A program made the position numbers and the translations under genes. 13,110 bases of DNA, taken from NCBI GenBank assembly GCA_020853155.1, contig JADYZL010000147.1, positions 1 through 13,110 of the forward strand, read 5' to 3'. Of this stretch, positions 6,415 through 12,927 are shown piece by piece. Every line of letters begins with the position of its first letter. The first letter of the stretch is position 1. Source of the stretch: Bryobacterales bacterium. GTDB taxonomy: Bacteria; Acidobacteriota; Terriglobia; Bryobacterales; Bryobacteraceae. The notes beneath the pieces are model-generated. The model did not search any database. It saw nothing but the letters and a program-made list of their open reading frames with translations, and was not told the origin of the DNA.

Positions 6415-7191
6415 TTATGCCTTCGCAGCCTTGCGACGGAAAAAGCCGATTGCCAACAGGCCAATGCCCATCAGTGCGTAGGTGCCGGGTTCCGGGACTT
6501 CCTCGACGTTGGGGTTGCCGGGAACCTGGATCATCTGATCTTGAAGCCGGGAGCTATTCATGGCGTGGAGGCCTTCCGCGCCAGGGCCATTGTAGGCCGC
6601 GAACGTATTCAAGTAGGTTGTGGCCTGGTTGGTCACCGCGGTGTTGTTCGCGAACTTGATGTTCCCAGACAGGACATCGAACGCATTCGACGCGTTCTCG
6701 TAAATAATCTCCCAAAGAGAGATCTGCAGCGCCGCGGCCTGCACCGTTGTCAACGAACCGTCGAGAGTGGGGAAAACCGCCCCGAGGAACTGTGCGATGT
6801 TGTTAGCGGTCGTGGCGCCCAAGGAAGGGTAGCCGGCGCTATCCCGGCCGTTCGCCAGGTTGCTTTCGACATTGAATTCGTAGGGCGTGTTGTAGGTCAC
6901 GGTCTGTGTTAGATCGATGCAGAAGGAATAGAACAGGTCGCCGGCAGGCGTGGGATCCAGCGGGAATGTCCCCGCCTCATTGAAAGCCGGGGTCGCCGGA
7001 TTGTCGGTTTCGCGCTGCCAGTTGAAACGCCCGGCTGTGGTGCTCTTCTGCGCGTTCGCTCCCAACGTATAGCTCACGGACTGGCCGTAAACGGATTTCA
7101 GCTCAGCCCGAATCGTGTCCGCGCTGGCAAAGGTGGCTGTGGCGGCTACCACGGCCAAGGCTAGTGTCCAATTTCTGAAGTTGGTTCTCAT
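6415..7191 (-). CDS. PEP-CTERM surface protein with thioester-like motifs
   Basis: A 258-residue exported protein. The signal peptide spans residues 1-24 (cleavage FASA/DT). The C-terminus is a complete PEP-CTERM sorting signal: VPEPG at 232-236, a hydrophobic segment about 238-251 and a basic end RRKAAKA. In the family this tail is recognised by an exosortase and the protein is processed and delivered to the surface or extracellular matrix; no exosortase gene is in the window. The body has a single cysteine, Cys91 in YSFCIDL, and an AALQISLWEIIYEN block (153-166). Together these resemble the Cys and Gln motifs of thioester (TED/TQXA) adhesin domains. The ATG at 7191 is preferred over an in-frame ATG at 7353. 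The upstream part lacks coding character, and a purine-rich GAAGAAGAGAGAG precedes 7191. The gene is monocistronic, with its own terminator. Confidence 0.88.
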   Translation of the reverse strand: MRTNFRNWTLALAVVAATATFASADTIRAELKSVYGQSVSYTLGANAQKSTTAGRFNWQRETDNPATPAFNEAGTFPLDPTPAGDLFYSFCIDLTQTVTYNTPYEFNVESNLANGRDSAGYPSLGATTANNIAQFLGAVFPTLDGSLTTVQAAALQISLWEIIYENASNAFDVLSGNIKFANNTAVTNQATTYLNTFAAYNGPGAEGLHAMNSSRLQDQMIQVPGNPNVEEVPEPGTYALMGIGLLAIGFFRRKAAKA

Positions 7192-7308
7192 GCTCTCTCT
7201 TCTTCCCCTGACATTTCTTGCCGGTAAGGCCGCGACGGCTCGCGTGTGGCCTTGGACAATCATGCCTGCCACCCGATTTGTTGCCGCTACCTTCTCGATT
7301 ACATAACC

Positions 7309-7338
7309 AGTGTAGTACTCGCAACGAAACAGACGCAA
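7309..7338 (-). promoter_or_regulatory. Weak candidate promoter for the PEP-CTERM gene
   Basis: On the minus strand TTGCGT (7333-7338) and TACACT (7309-7314) are separated by 18 nt. The match to sigma70 consensus is modest, and the resulting leader would be about 110 nt. It is offered because the inverted repeat at 7341-7367 lies directly upstream, where an activator would sit. Confidence 0.25.
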
Positions 7339-7340
7339 GA

Positions 7341-7367
7341 TACCAAGTTCCATTCGAGAACTCGGTA
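7341..7367. promoter_or_regulatory. Inverted repeat upstream of the PEP-CTERM gene
   Basis: The arms TACCAAGTTC (7341-7350) and GAACTCGGTA (7358-7367) match at 9 of 10 positions across a 7-nt spacer. On the minus strand the odd pair becomes G-T, so a minus-strand RNA could form a 10-bp stem. The size and symmetry suit a dimeric regulator, about 150 bp upstream of the PEP-CTERM start. An mRNA hairpin is the alternative if transcription starts farther upstream. Confidence 0.45.
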
Positions 7368-7717
7368 CGGACCAGTACTAAATGAGGTTAATCAGTAATT
7401 GATCGAGAATAGTGTGTATTTACTGCTAGTTACACGGATTAACGCATATGAATCGACACTAAGGCGCCTAAGGTCGTAGTTCAAAATCACAGCTACAGTT
7501 GAGACTCGAATCGCACGAAGATCATATAAGTATACGAATTTCTAATGTCGTACGCTCTAAGAAGCACTCGAATGCCGCCGGGATTGATCGGATCGTGTGA
7601 ACCCGAGCGGAAGACAGGGCCGGAAAACGACGAGATCGGCACGGCGCAACGCAGCAATCCTGGTGATCGATTTGGATGGCAGCCAGCCAGCTCTGGAGTA
7701 GTTCTTCCCGGAAATCA

Positions 7718-7734
7718 AACAAATTTAATTTGTT
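7718..7734. promoter_or_regulatory. 17-bp palindrome, candidate MarR operator
   Basis: A perfect inverted repeat with arms AACAAAT and ATTTGTT around TTA. Length, AT-richness and central spacing are typical of sites bound by MarR-family dimers. It ends 56 nt before the ATG at 7791 of the marR gene, the first gene of the exporter operon, so autoregulation by this MarR protein is the natural reading. It lies just upstream of the -35-like TTGACG at 7752. It abuts a TACTAT (7734-7739) that could be the -10 of an alternative promoter. Confidence 0.6.
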
Positions 7735-7751
7735 ACTATATGGTTTAGGTA

Positions 7752-7780
7752 TTGACGATCTTGGCATTGACCGTTATTCT
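7752..7780 (+). promoter_or_regulatory. Sigma70-like promoter of the marR-exporter operon
   Basis: TTGACG (7752-7757), a 17-nt spacer and TATTCT (7775-7780) form the best sigma70-type match in the window (5 of 6 and 4 of 6 consensus bases). Transcription would start near 7786-7788. That is only a few bases before the ATG at 7791, implying either a nearly leaderless mRNA or translation from the ATG at 7806. Confidence 0.5.
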
Positions 7781-7790
7781 GCAGGTGGAA

Positions 7791-8342
7791 ATGGCGAAGA
7801 ATGCAATGGCTCCCAACCTCAGCCGCGTAGAGTTCTACCGGGGTGCGGCCGACTTCATGGACGCGAACCAGCCGGAGTTCGATCGGGTTACGTTCGAAGC
7901 GATCTTTGCCTTGATCTCCGGCTACGATGCCTTTACATCGCACATCGCACGCCGTTTGCAGCGCGCCGGCCTGAGCCCGGCGGGGTTCAACATCCTCATC
8001 ATCCTCAATCAGCCCATCTACCGCGAGGAAGGATGCCGGCTGTCGCAACTGGGGAAGATCCTGCTGGTCAGCAAGGCGAATGTGACCGGGGTGCTCGATA
8101 GCCTGGTGAAGCGCGGCTTAGCCGAGCGCATCGATTCTCCGCTCGACCGTCGCGTGAAGCTCGCCAAGTCGACGCCTGCCGGAGCAATTCTTGTCGCCGC
8201 GATGCTGCCCTCGCACTTTCGTGAAATCAAACGCATCTCGAATGATCTAACCGCGAATGAGAAACGGCATCTTCGAGACCTGCTGCTCAAGCTGAGGCAA
8301 TCCGTGCTGGAAGCCGGGGAGGACCCGCATGACAAAACCTAG
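7791..8342 (+). CDS. MarR family transcriptional regulator
   Basis: A 183-residue winged-helix regulator. The MarR fold is seen as an N-terminal dimerisation helix region (about 33-60), a helix-turn-helix with LSQLGKILLVSKANVTGVLDSL (84-105; recognition helix about 93-106) and KRGLAERI, then the wing DSPLDRRVKLA (115-125). The wing carries the conserved Asp-x-Arg-type pattern DRR. C-terminal helices 133-176 complete the dimer interface. It probably represses its own operon through the palindrome at 7718-7734 and is released by a ligand that the exporter removes. The ATG at 7791 has AGGTGG just ahead. An ATG at 7806 and a TTG at 7752 are alternatives. If the promoter at 7752-7780 is real, the TTG start is excluded and 7806 becomes attractive. 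The gene's 3' end overlaps the tolC-like gene by 14 nt. Confidence 0.9.
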   Translation: MAKNAMAPNLSRVEFYRGAADFMDANQPEFDRVTFEAIFALISGYDAFTSHIARRLQRAGLSPAGFNILIILNQPIYREEGCRLSQLGKILLVSKANVTGVLDSLVKRGLAERIDSPLDRRVKLAKSTPAGAILVAAMLPSHFREIKRISNDLTANEKRHLRDLLLKLRQSVLEAGEDPHDKT

Positions 8343-9750
8343 AGACGTGGAACGGTTCCCGCTGGGAAAGGTTTGGGTAGCGGCGCAGTGGATCGGGCTG
8401 GCCGTCTTGCTGCTCCTGCTGACATGGGCTGTGCGGGGGCAGAGTTTGCCCGGCTCTGTCTCACAGACCACAGCACCGGTGGAACTGAGTTTACGCCGTG
8501 CCGTCGAACTGGCGCTGGCTCCCGATGGCAACGCACGTGCCGCCATCGCTTTGGAAATGGTGGAGGAAGCCAAGGCGCGAAGTGGGCAGGCGCGGGCGGA
8601 CTTGCTCCCGAATTTGGATGGCGCCATTTCTCAATCCAGCCAGACGCGGAATCTCGAGGCGTTCGGCATCCAGCTTTCCGTGCCGGTACCCGGATTCGAA
8701 CAGCCCCGTTTTGTCGGCCCTTTCGATGTGTTCGATGCGAGACTATCCGCCACACAGAGCATCCTGAACATGAGCGCGGTTCGACGTTATCAGGCAGCAA
8801 AGGTGGGTGTATCGATTGCGAAGGCGGAGGAGCAGGTTGCCCGCCAGGATATTTCCGCCTCCGTGGCAATGGCCTACTACAGCGCTCTGCGCGCCCAGGC
8901 GCAGCGGACGGCGGCGGAAGCGAATCTTACACTTGCCCGCGATCTTGAAGATCTTGCCCGAAGACAGAAGGATGCGGGGACCGGTCTGGCGCTTGAAGTC
9001 ACCCGCGCTACCCTCTTGCGGAGCCAAGCCGAACACGCGCTGCTCGTTAGAGAAAACGAGGTGCGGGCTGCCAATCTCCAGTTGCAGCGCACGATTGGGC
9101 TTTCCATGGAGAACCCCATCCGTCTTAGCGACCCAATGCCTCTTCCGGAGACCGTGCCCGGCGTTCAGGGAGAATCCATGGATTCGCTCGTGCACCGCGC
9201 GGAGGGCGCCAGGGCGGATTGGCAAGGCCAGCAGGCGCGCCTCAAGAACGCGCGTCTGTTGAGCGGCGCCGCAGCCTGGGAACGCGCGCCCAGTATTTCC
9301 GCCTTCGGTGACTATGGAGCAAGCGGCAGTTCCCCCGGCAATGCGCTGCCCACGCGGGCCGTAGGGGTTCAAGTCCGTATTCCTCTTTTTGATGGCGGGA
9401 GGCGGGATGCCCGTCGCGCCGAATCAAGTGCCCGTCTGCGGGAGGAAGAGTTGCGCGCACGCGATCTCATGCGGCAGATTGAACTCGAACTTCGCCTTGC
9501 CGTCGATGCGCTGGATTCCACGCGCGAATTCGTTCGTGTCTCGGGCGAATCGCTGCGGCAGGCGGAACTGGAACTTGAACAAGCGCGGCGGCGCTACCGG
9601 GCGGGCGTCGCCGGGAGTCTTGAGGTCACTCGCGCACAGACCGGCGTGGAGCAGGCACGCAGCACGAGTATCGACTCCCTCTTCCGCTTCAATGCGGCAC
9701 GGATTGAGTTCGCCCAAGCCATGGGAGACGTTGCCACTGCAATCCCGTAA
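8329..9750 (+). CDS. TolC-type outer-membrane efflux protein
   Basis: A 473-residue outer-membrane channel subunit of the OEP family, normal length. A signal-anchor-like hydrophobic stretch (about 20-34, ending AVRGQ) follows a basic N-terminus. Two homologous OEP halves follow (about 52-258 and 285-470), rich in Ala, Glu and Arg as expected of long alpha-helical barrels. Internal duplication shows in GTGLALEVTRA (217-227) against AGVAGSLEVTRA (425-436). Beta-barrel strand motifs appear in DARLSATQSILN (136-147) and GVQVRIPLFDGG (346-357). GGGGAGGA at 8316-8323 lies 5 nt before the ATG inside the end of marR, and the two frames overlap by 14 nt, so expression is coupled. The protein gives the exporter its own exit duct. 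E. coli ybhGFSR lacks such a gene and uses a channel encoded elsewhere. Confidence 0.92.
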   Translation: MTKPRDVERFPLGKVWVAAQWIGLAVLLLLLTWAVRGQSLPGSVSQTTAPVELSLRRAVELALAPDGNARAAIALEMVEEAKARSGQARADLLPNLDGAISQSSQTRNLEAFGIQLSVPVPGFEQPRFVGPFDVFDARLSATQSILNMSAVRRYQAAKVGVSIAKAEEQVARQDISASVAMAYYSALRAQAQRTAAEANLTLARDLEDLARRQKDAGTGLALEVTRATLLRSQAEHALLVRENEVRAANLQLQRTIGLSMENPIRLSDPMPLPETVPGVQGESMDSLVHRAEGARADWQGQQARLKNARLLSGAAAWERAPSISAFGDYGASGSSPGNALPTRAVGVQVRIPLFDGGRRDARRAESSARLREEELRARDLMRQIELELRLAVDALDSTREFVRVSGESLRQAELELEQARRRYRAGVAGSLEVTRAQTGVEQARSTSIDSLFRFNAARIEFAQAMGDVATAIP

Positions 9751-9774
9751 CTGAGCGGTTGTCTGAAAATGAGC

Positions 9775-9780
9775 GGAGGA
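9775..9780 (+). promoter_or_regulatory. Ribosome-binding site deciding the hlyD start
   Basis: GGAGGA lies 9 nt before the ATG at 9790. It falls inside the coding sequence if the upstream in-frame ATG at 9769 is used, and no comparable site precedes 9769. The 9790 start is therefore preferred. Confidence 0.6.
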
Positions 9781-9789
9781 AACTGCATC

Positions 9790-10983
9790 ATGAATCGCAA
9801 ACTCATCCCCATCGCGCTGGCCGTTCTTTTAGCTGTTTCGGTTGCCGCCTGGTGGTTTGGATTTCACCGGCGGCAACCGCCGGGCGTCATCAAGATATCC
9901 GGGAACATCGAGCTCACGGAAGTGAACATCGGGTTCAGGACTCCGGGCCAACTCGTGGAGTTGACCGTAAAGGAGGGAGACCTCGTGAAAGCGGGCCAAG
10001 TCATCGGCCGCCTGGATACGGCGCAACTCGAAAGCCAGAAGCGAATGTCTGAGGCCGTGCTCGCCTCCGCCGAATCCCGGCTCAAGCAACTGGGCAGCAG
10101 CATCGACCTTCAGGAGCAGAGCCTCGAAGCGATGACCACCCAGCGCCGCGCGGAGCTTGCCGCCGTGGAAGCCCAACTCAGAGAACTGCTTGCCGGTTCG
10201 CGTACACAAGAGAAAGAGCAAGCGCGGGCGTTTGCCGCGCAAGCTGAGGCAGAAGCCGTCCGTGCGGCTGCCGATTGGAAACGGGCGCAGACCCTCTTCG
10301 CATCGGAGGATATTACGGCCGCGGATCGGGATCGCGCCAAGGCGGCACACGAAGCAACGGAAGCCGCCGTGCGCCAGGCGCGCGAGCGGCTCGCCCTGGT
10401 GGAGGAAGGGCCTCGCGTCGAAACCATTGAGGCGATGCGGGCACAGGTCTCCCGTGCCAAAGCGGCCCTTCACGCTACGGAAGCCGGCCGCTACGATTCG
10501 GACCGTCTGCGGCAGGAGCGGACTTCAAGGATGGCTGAGATCGAGCAGGCAAAGGCGAGCCTTGCGGTCGTGGAAACGCAATTGAAAGACGCCATCGCCC
10601 GGTCTCCGGTGGATGGGGTGGTGCTGGTGAAATCGGCCGAAGCGGGTGAGGTCCTCGCCGCGGGTACGACGATCGCCACCATCGCGGATCTCGCTCATCC
10701 CTGGCTGCGGGGGTATGTGGGGCAACAGAATCAAGGGAGGGTGCAGATTGGCGCGCCGGTGGAAGTCGTGACGGATTCCTTGCCCAACCGGCGATTCCAG
10801 GGCCGCCTATCTTTCATCGCCTCGGAGGCTGAGTTCACGCCGAAGCAAATTCAGACCGAGGAGGAGCGGGTGAAGCTCGTCTATCGCGTGAAGATCGATC
10901 TCGAGAATCCGGAAGGCGTCCTAAAAGCAAATATGCCCGCGGACGCCTTCCTCCCGCTCCTCGCGGCGGAGGCCGCGAAATAG
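9790..10983 (+). CDS. HlyD/YbhG-type membrane fusion protein
   Basis: A 397-residue periplasmic adaptor linking the inner-membrane ABC transporter to the TolC-type channel. A single N-terminal membrane anchor (about 6-24, ending WWFGF) is followed by the first half of the lipoyl-like domain (ISGNIELTEVNIGFRTPGQLVELTVKEGD starts at 36; GQVIGRLD at 69-76). A long Ala/Glu/Arg/Gln coiled-coil hairpin spans about 79-265. The second lipoyl half has RSPVDGVVLV (271-280) and GEVLAAGTTIATIADL (286-301). A beta-barrel domain includes FTPKQIQTEEERVKLVYRV (349-367), a segment typical of YbhG-like adaptors. The start is 39 nt after the tolC stop and the stop is 22 nt before the first ATPase gene. The protein is shorter than RTX-toxin HlyD proteins, which fits a small-molecule exporter. 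The substrate is not predictable. Confidence 0.92.
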   Translation: MNRKLIPIALAVLLAVSVAAWWFGFHRRQPPGVIKISGNIELTEVNIGFRTPGQLVELTVKEGDLVKAGQVIGRLDTAQLESQKRMSEAVLASAESRLKQLGSSIDLQEQSLEAMTTQRRAELAAVEAQLRELLAGSRTQEKEQARAFAAQAEAEAVRAAADWKRAQTLFASEDITAADRDRAKAAHEATEAAVRQARERLALVEEGPRVETIEAMRAQVSRAKAALHATEAGRYDSDRLRQERTSRMAEIEQAKASLAVVETQLKDAIARSPVDGVVLVKSAEAGEVLAAGTTIATIADLAHPWLRGYVGQQNQGRVQIGAPVEVVTDSLPNRRFQGRLSFIASEAEFTPKQIQTEEERVKLVYRVKIDLENPEGVLKANMPADAFLPLLAAEAAK

Positions 10984-11005
10984 CGACGCGAGACGGAGCA
11001 CCGCC

Positions 11006-11980
11006 ATGAGTACGCCTGTGCCCACATCGATGATTCAGGCCCGCGGGCTCACACGCCGCTTCGGTTCGCTGGTGGCGGTGGATGGCCTCAACCTGCGCAT
11101 CCCGCGCGGGGAAATCTATGGCCTGGTGGGCCCGGATGGTGCAGGGAAGAGCACCACCTTGCGCCTCTTCTGCGGCCTGATCGATCCGCAAGCTGGAGAG
11201 GCCCTCGTCAATGGCATCAACCCCGCCCGCCAGGTACACGCCGTCCGCGACCGCATCGGATACATGCCCCAGCGCTTCGGCCTCTATACGGATCTTACGG
11301 TTGAGGAGAACCTGTATTTTTACGCAGACCTTTTCGGCGTTGCAGGCAAACGGCGCGACGATCTGATGGGGGAACTGCTCCGCATGACGCGGATGGAGCC
11401 CTTTCGCAACCGCCTGGCGGGCAATCTTTCCGGAGGGATGAAGCAGAAGCTCGCCCTGATGTCGGCGCTCTTGCACCGTCCGGAAGTGCTCTTTCTCGAT
11501 GAGCCGACGAATGGCGTGGATCCGGTTTCGCGCCGCGACTTCTGGACCATCCTCTACCGGCTGGTTCGCGACGGTCTTACGGTGCTCCTCACCACCGCCT
11601 ACCTGGACGAGGCCGAACGCTGCAACCGGGTGGGCCTCATGTACAAGGGGCGCCTGATCCGCGAGGACACACCCCAGGCGATTCGATCCCAAATGCGGCA
11701 GAACTGCTACGCGATCGCGTGCGATCATCCGCGGGAAGCACGCGCCTTTCTGCTGGAGCAGCCCGGTGTGCTGAGCGCGGAAACGTCAGGCGGGGCGCTG
11801 CACGTGTTTCTCTCCCAGAATGGGGGGAGGGCCGCGGAACTGGCGCATGCCCTGGAAGCGCGGGGCCAATCCGGCGTGACGGTGCGCCCCATCCTGCCCT
11901 CGCTCGAAGACGTGTTTATCGCGCTCGTGCGCCAGGCGGAGCGCGCGGAGGCGCGCGAGGAAACGGGAGCGAGTCAATGA
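11006..11980 (+). CDS. ABC transporter ATPase 1 (YbhF N-half-like, H-loop degenerate)
   Basis: A 324-residue nucleotide-binding protein for an ABC-2-type exporter. Walker A is GPDGAGKST (42-50), with Asp where Asn is usual. The Q-loop has Gln89 in YMPQRFGLY. The signature is intact LSGGM (141-145), followed by KQKLAL. Walker B is VLFLDEPT (161-168) with catalytic Glu166. The switch (H-loop) position reads TTAYLDEAERC (196-206): Ala198 replaces the histidine. A C-terminal extension (about 230-310) ends in PSLEDVFIAL, common in this ATPase class. GGAG at 10995-10998 sits 7 nt before the ATG. The stop overlaps the next ATG by 4 nt (ATGA). It resembles the first half of the fused two-domain YbhF. 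Its missing histidine suggests its own Walker site turns over ATP poorly and that it works as a heterodimer with the next gene's product. Confidence 0.93.
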   Translation: MSTPVPTSMIQARGLTRRFGSLVAVDGLNLRIPRGEIYGLVGPDGAGKSTTLRLFCGLIDPQAGEALVNGINPARQVHAVRDRIGYMPQRFGLYTDLTVEENLYFYADLFGVAGKRRDDLMGELLRMTRMEPFRNRLAGNLSGGMKQKLALMSALLHRPEVLFLDEPTNGVDPVSRRDFWTILYRLVRDGLTVLLTTAYLDEAERCNRVGLMYKGRLIREDTPQAIRSQMRQNCYAIACDHPREARAFLLEQPGVLSAETSGGALHVFLSQNGGRAAELAHALEARGQSGVTVRPILPSLEDVFIALVRQAERAEAREETGASQ

Positions 11981-12927
11981 CCGCCACCACCCGCACGCCC
12001 ACCGTCGTCACGCGCAACCTAACGAAGCGCTTCGGCGATTTTGTCGCCGTGGACAATGTCTCCCTGGAAGTGCGGCCGGGCGAGATTTTCGGCTTTCTGG
12101 GGCCGAACGGCGCGGGGAAATCCACAACCATTCGAATCCTCTGCGGGTTGCTGACGCCCACACAAGGCGCCGCCACGGTGGCCGGCTTCGACGTAGCGCG
12201 CGAACCGGAGCAGGTGAAGCTGAGCATCGGCTATATGTCCCAGAAGTTCTCCCTCTACGACGACCTCACCGTCGAGGAGAACATCGATTTCTTCAGCGGC
12301 GTTTATGGGGTTGCCCGTGAACGCCGCGATGCCCGGAAAGCATTCGTGCTTGAACTTTCGGCATTGTCTGAAAGGCGGGATACGCTCACGCGTCTGCTGC
12401 CCGGCGGCTTCAAGCAACGTCTCGCCCTCGGCTGTGCGATTTTGCATGAGCCGCCCGTGCTCTTTCTGGATGAACCGACCTCCGGAGTCGATCCGATTGC
12501 ACGGCGCGATTTCTGGGATCTGATCTATCAACTCTCCGAAGCCGGTACGACGGTTTTCGTCACGACGCATTATATGGACGAGGCCGAATACTGCCATCGC
12601 CTCGCGCTCATGTATCGTGGCGCCGTGATCGCACTCGGAACCCCGTCCGATCTCAAGCGGGATCTCGGTGGGTTCGCGCTCTTGCAGCTTGAAGTGAACG
12701 ATCTGGCGGGAGCCATGAATGCGCTCGAGGGCGATCAGGCTATTGACGATGTGGCCGTTTTTGGCAGCGGTCTGCACGTCCGCGTGAAGAGCGGTTTCGA
12801 CGCCGCCGCGCCGATCCGCAAGCGGCTGGGCGAAGCCGGTCTCGAGGTGCGGCTGCTCGAACCGATCGAAGCCTCCATGGAAGATGTATTTGTCGGTTTG
12901 ATTGAAGCCGAGGAGCGCAAGCGATGA
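11977..12927 (+). CDS. ABC transporter ATPase 2 (YbhF C-half-like, signature degenerate)
   Basis: A 316-residue nucleotide-binding protein paired with ATPase 1. Walker A is canonical GPNGAGKST (42-50), the Q-loop has Gln89 in YMSQKFSLY, Walker B is VLFLDEPT (161-168), and the H-loop is intact in VTTHYMDEAEYC (195-206, His198). The signature, however, reads LPGGF (141-145): Pro replaces the conserved Ser of LSGGQ, within LLPGGFKQRLAL. The C-terminal extension ends in ASMEDVFVGLIEAEE. A longer in-frame ORF begins at 11719 inside the upstream gene. The ATG at 11977 is chosen because it forms the ATGA overlap with ATPase 1, has GGGAG upstream, and gives an N-terminus that aligns with ATPase 1 residue for residue at the Walker A. 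Its own stop overlaps the permease ATG by 4 nt. Together the two genes likely replace a fused YbhF. Confidence 0.93.
   Translation: MTATTRTPTVVTRNLTKRFGDFVAVDNVSLEVRPGEIFGFLGPNGAGKSTTIRILCGLLTPTQGAATVAGFDVAREPEQVKLSIGYMSQKFSLYDDLTVEENIDFFSGVYGVARERRDARKAFVLELSALSERRDTLTRLLPGGFKQRLALGCAILHEPPVLFLDEPTSGVDPIARRDFWDLIYQLSEAGTTVFVTTHYMDEAEYCHRLALMYRGAVIALGTPSDLKRDLGGFALLQLEVNDLAGAMNALEGDQAIDDVAVFGSGLHVRVKSGFDAAAPIRKRLGEAGLEVRLLEPIEASMEDVFVGLIEAEERKR

Larger units (their letters stand above)
7192..7790. other. AT-rich intergenic region with divergent control signals
   Basis: About 600 bp without a credible gene separates the PEP-CTERM gene from marR. The central part is clearly AT-rich: 20 of 60 bases are G or C in 7381-7440 and 23 of 60 in 7501-7560, against 41 of 60 in a sample of the hlyD gene (10141-10200). 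It holds the dyad at 7341-7367, the palindrome at 7718-7734, a sigma70-like promoter at 7752-7780, and a short direct repeat CTAAGG at 7459 and 7468. Small ORFs on both strands (7545-7748 plus, 7522-7767 minus) show no family features. Confidence 0.6.

Noticed and set aside
7255..7275. Sigma54-like element (TGGCAG ... TTGT on the minus strand) ahead of the PEP-CTERM gene
   Set aside because: Some PEP-CTERM genes use sigma54 promoters, but here the spacing is one base too long and the invariant GC of the -12 element is GT.
7459..7473. CTAAGG direct repeat with 9-base period
   Set aside because: Only two copies of six bases; expected by chance in a region of this size.
7522..7767. Small ORFs on both strands of the intergenic region (7545-7748 plus, 7522-7767 minus)
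   Set aside because: No ribosome-binding site of note and no family features. They overlap each other and the operator/promoter signals of marR.
10835..11728. 297-residue minus-strand ORF
   Set aside because: Antisense to the clearly identified hlyD and ATPase 1 genes.
11719..11976. 86-residue N-terminal extension of ATPase 2
   Set aside because: It lies out of frame within ATPase 1, is low-complexity Arg/Gly/Ala, and the ATGA overlap start at 11977 aligns with ATPase 1 and normal family length.
12019..12777. 252-residue minus-strand ORF
   Set aside because: Antisense to ATPase 2, whose Walker A, Walker B and H-loop motifs establish the true frame.
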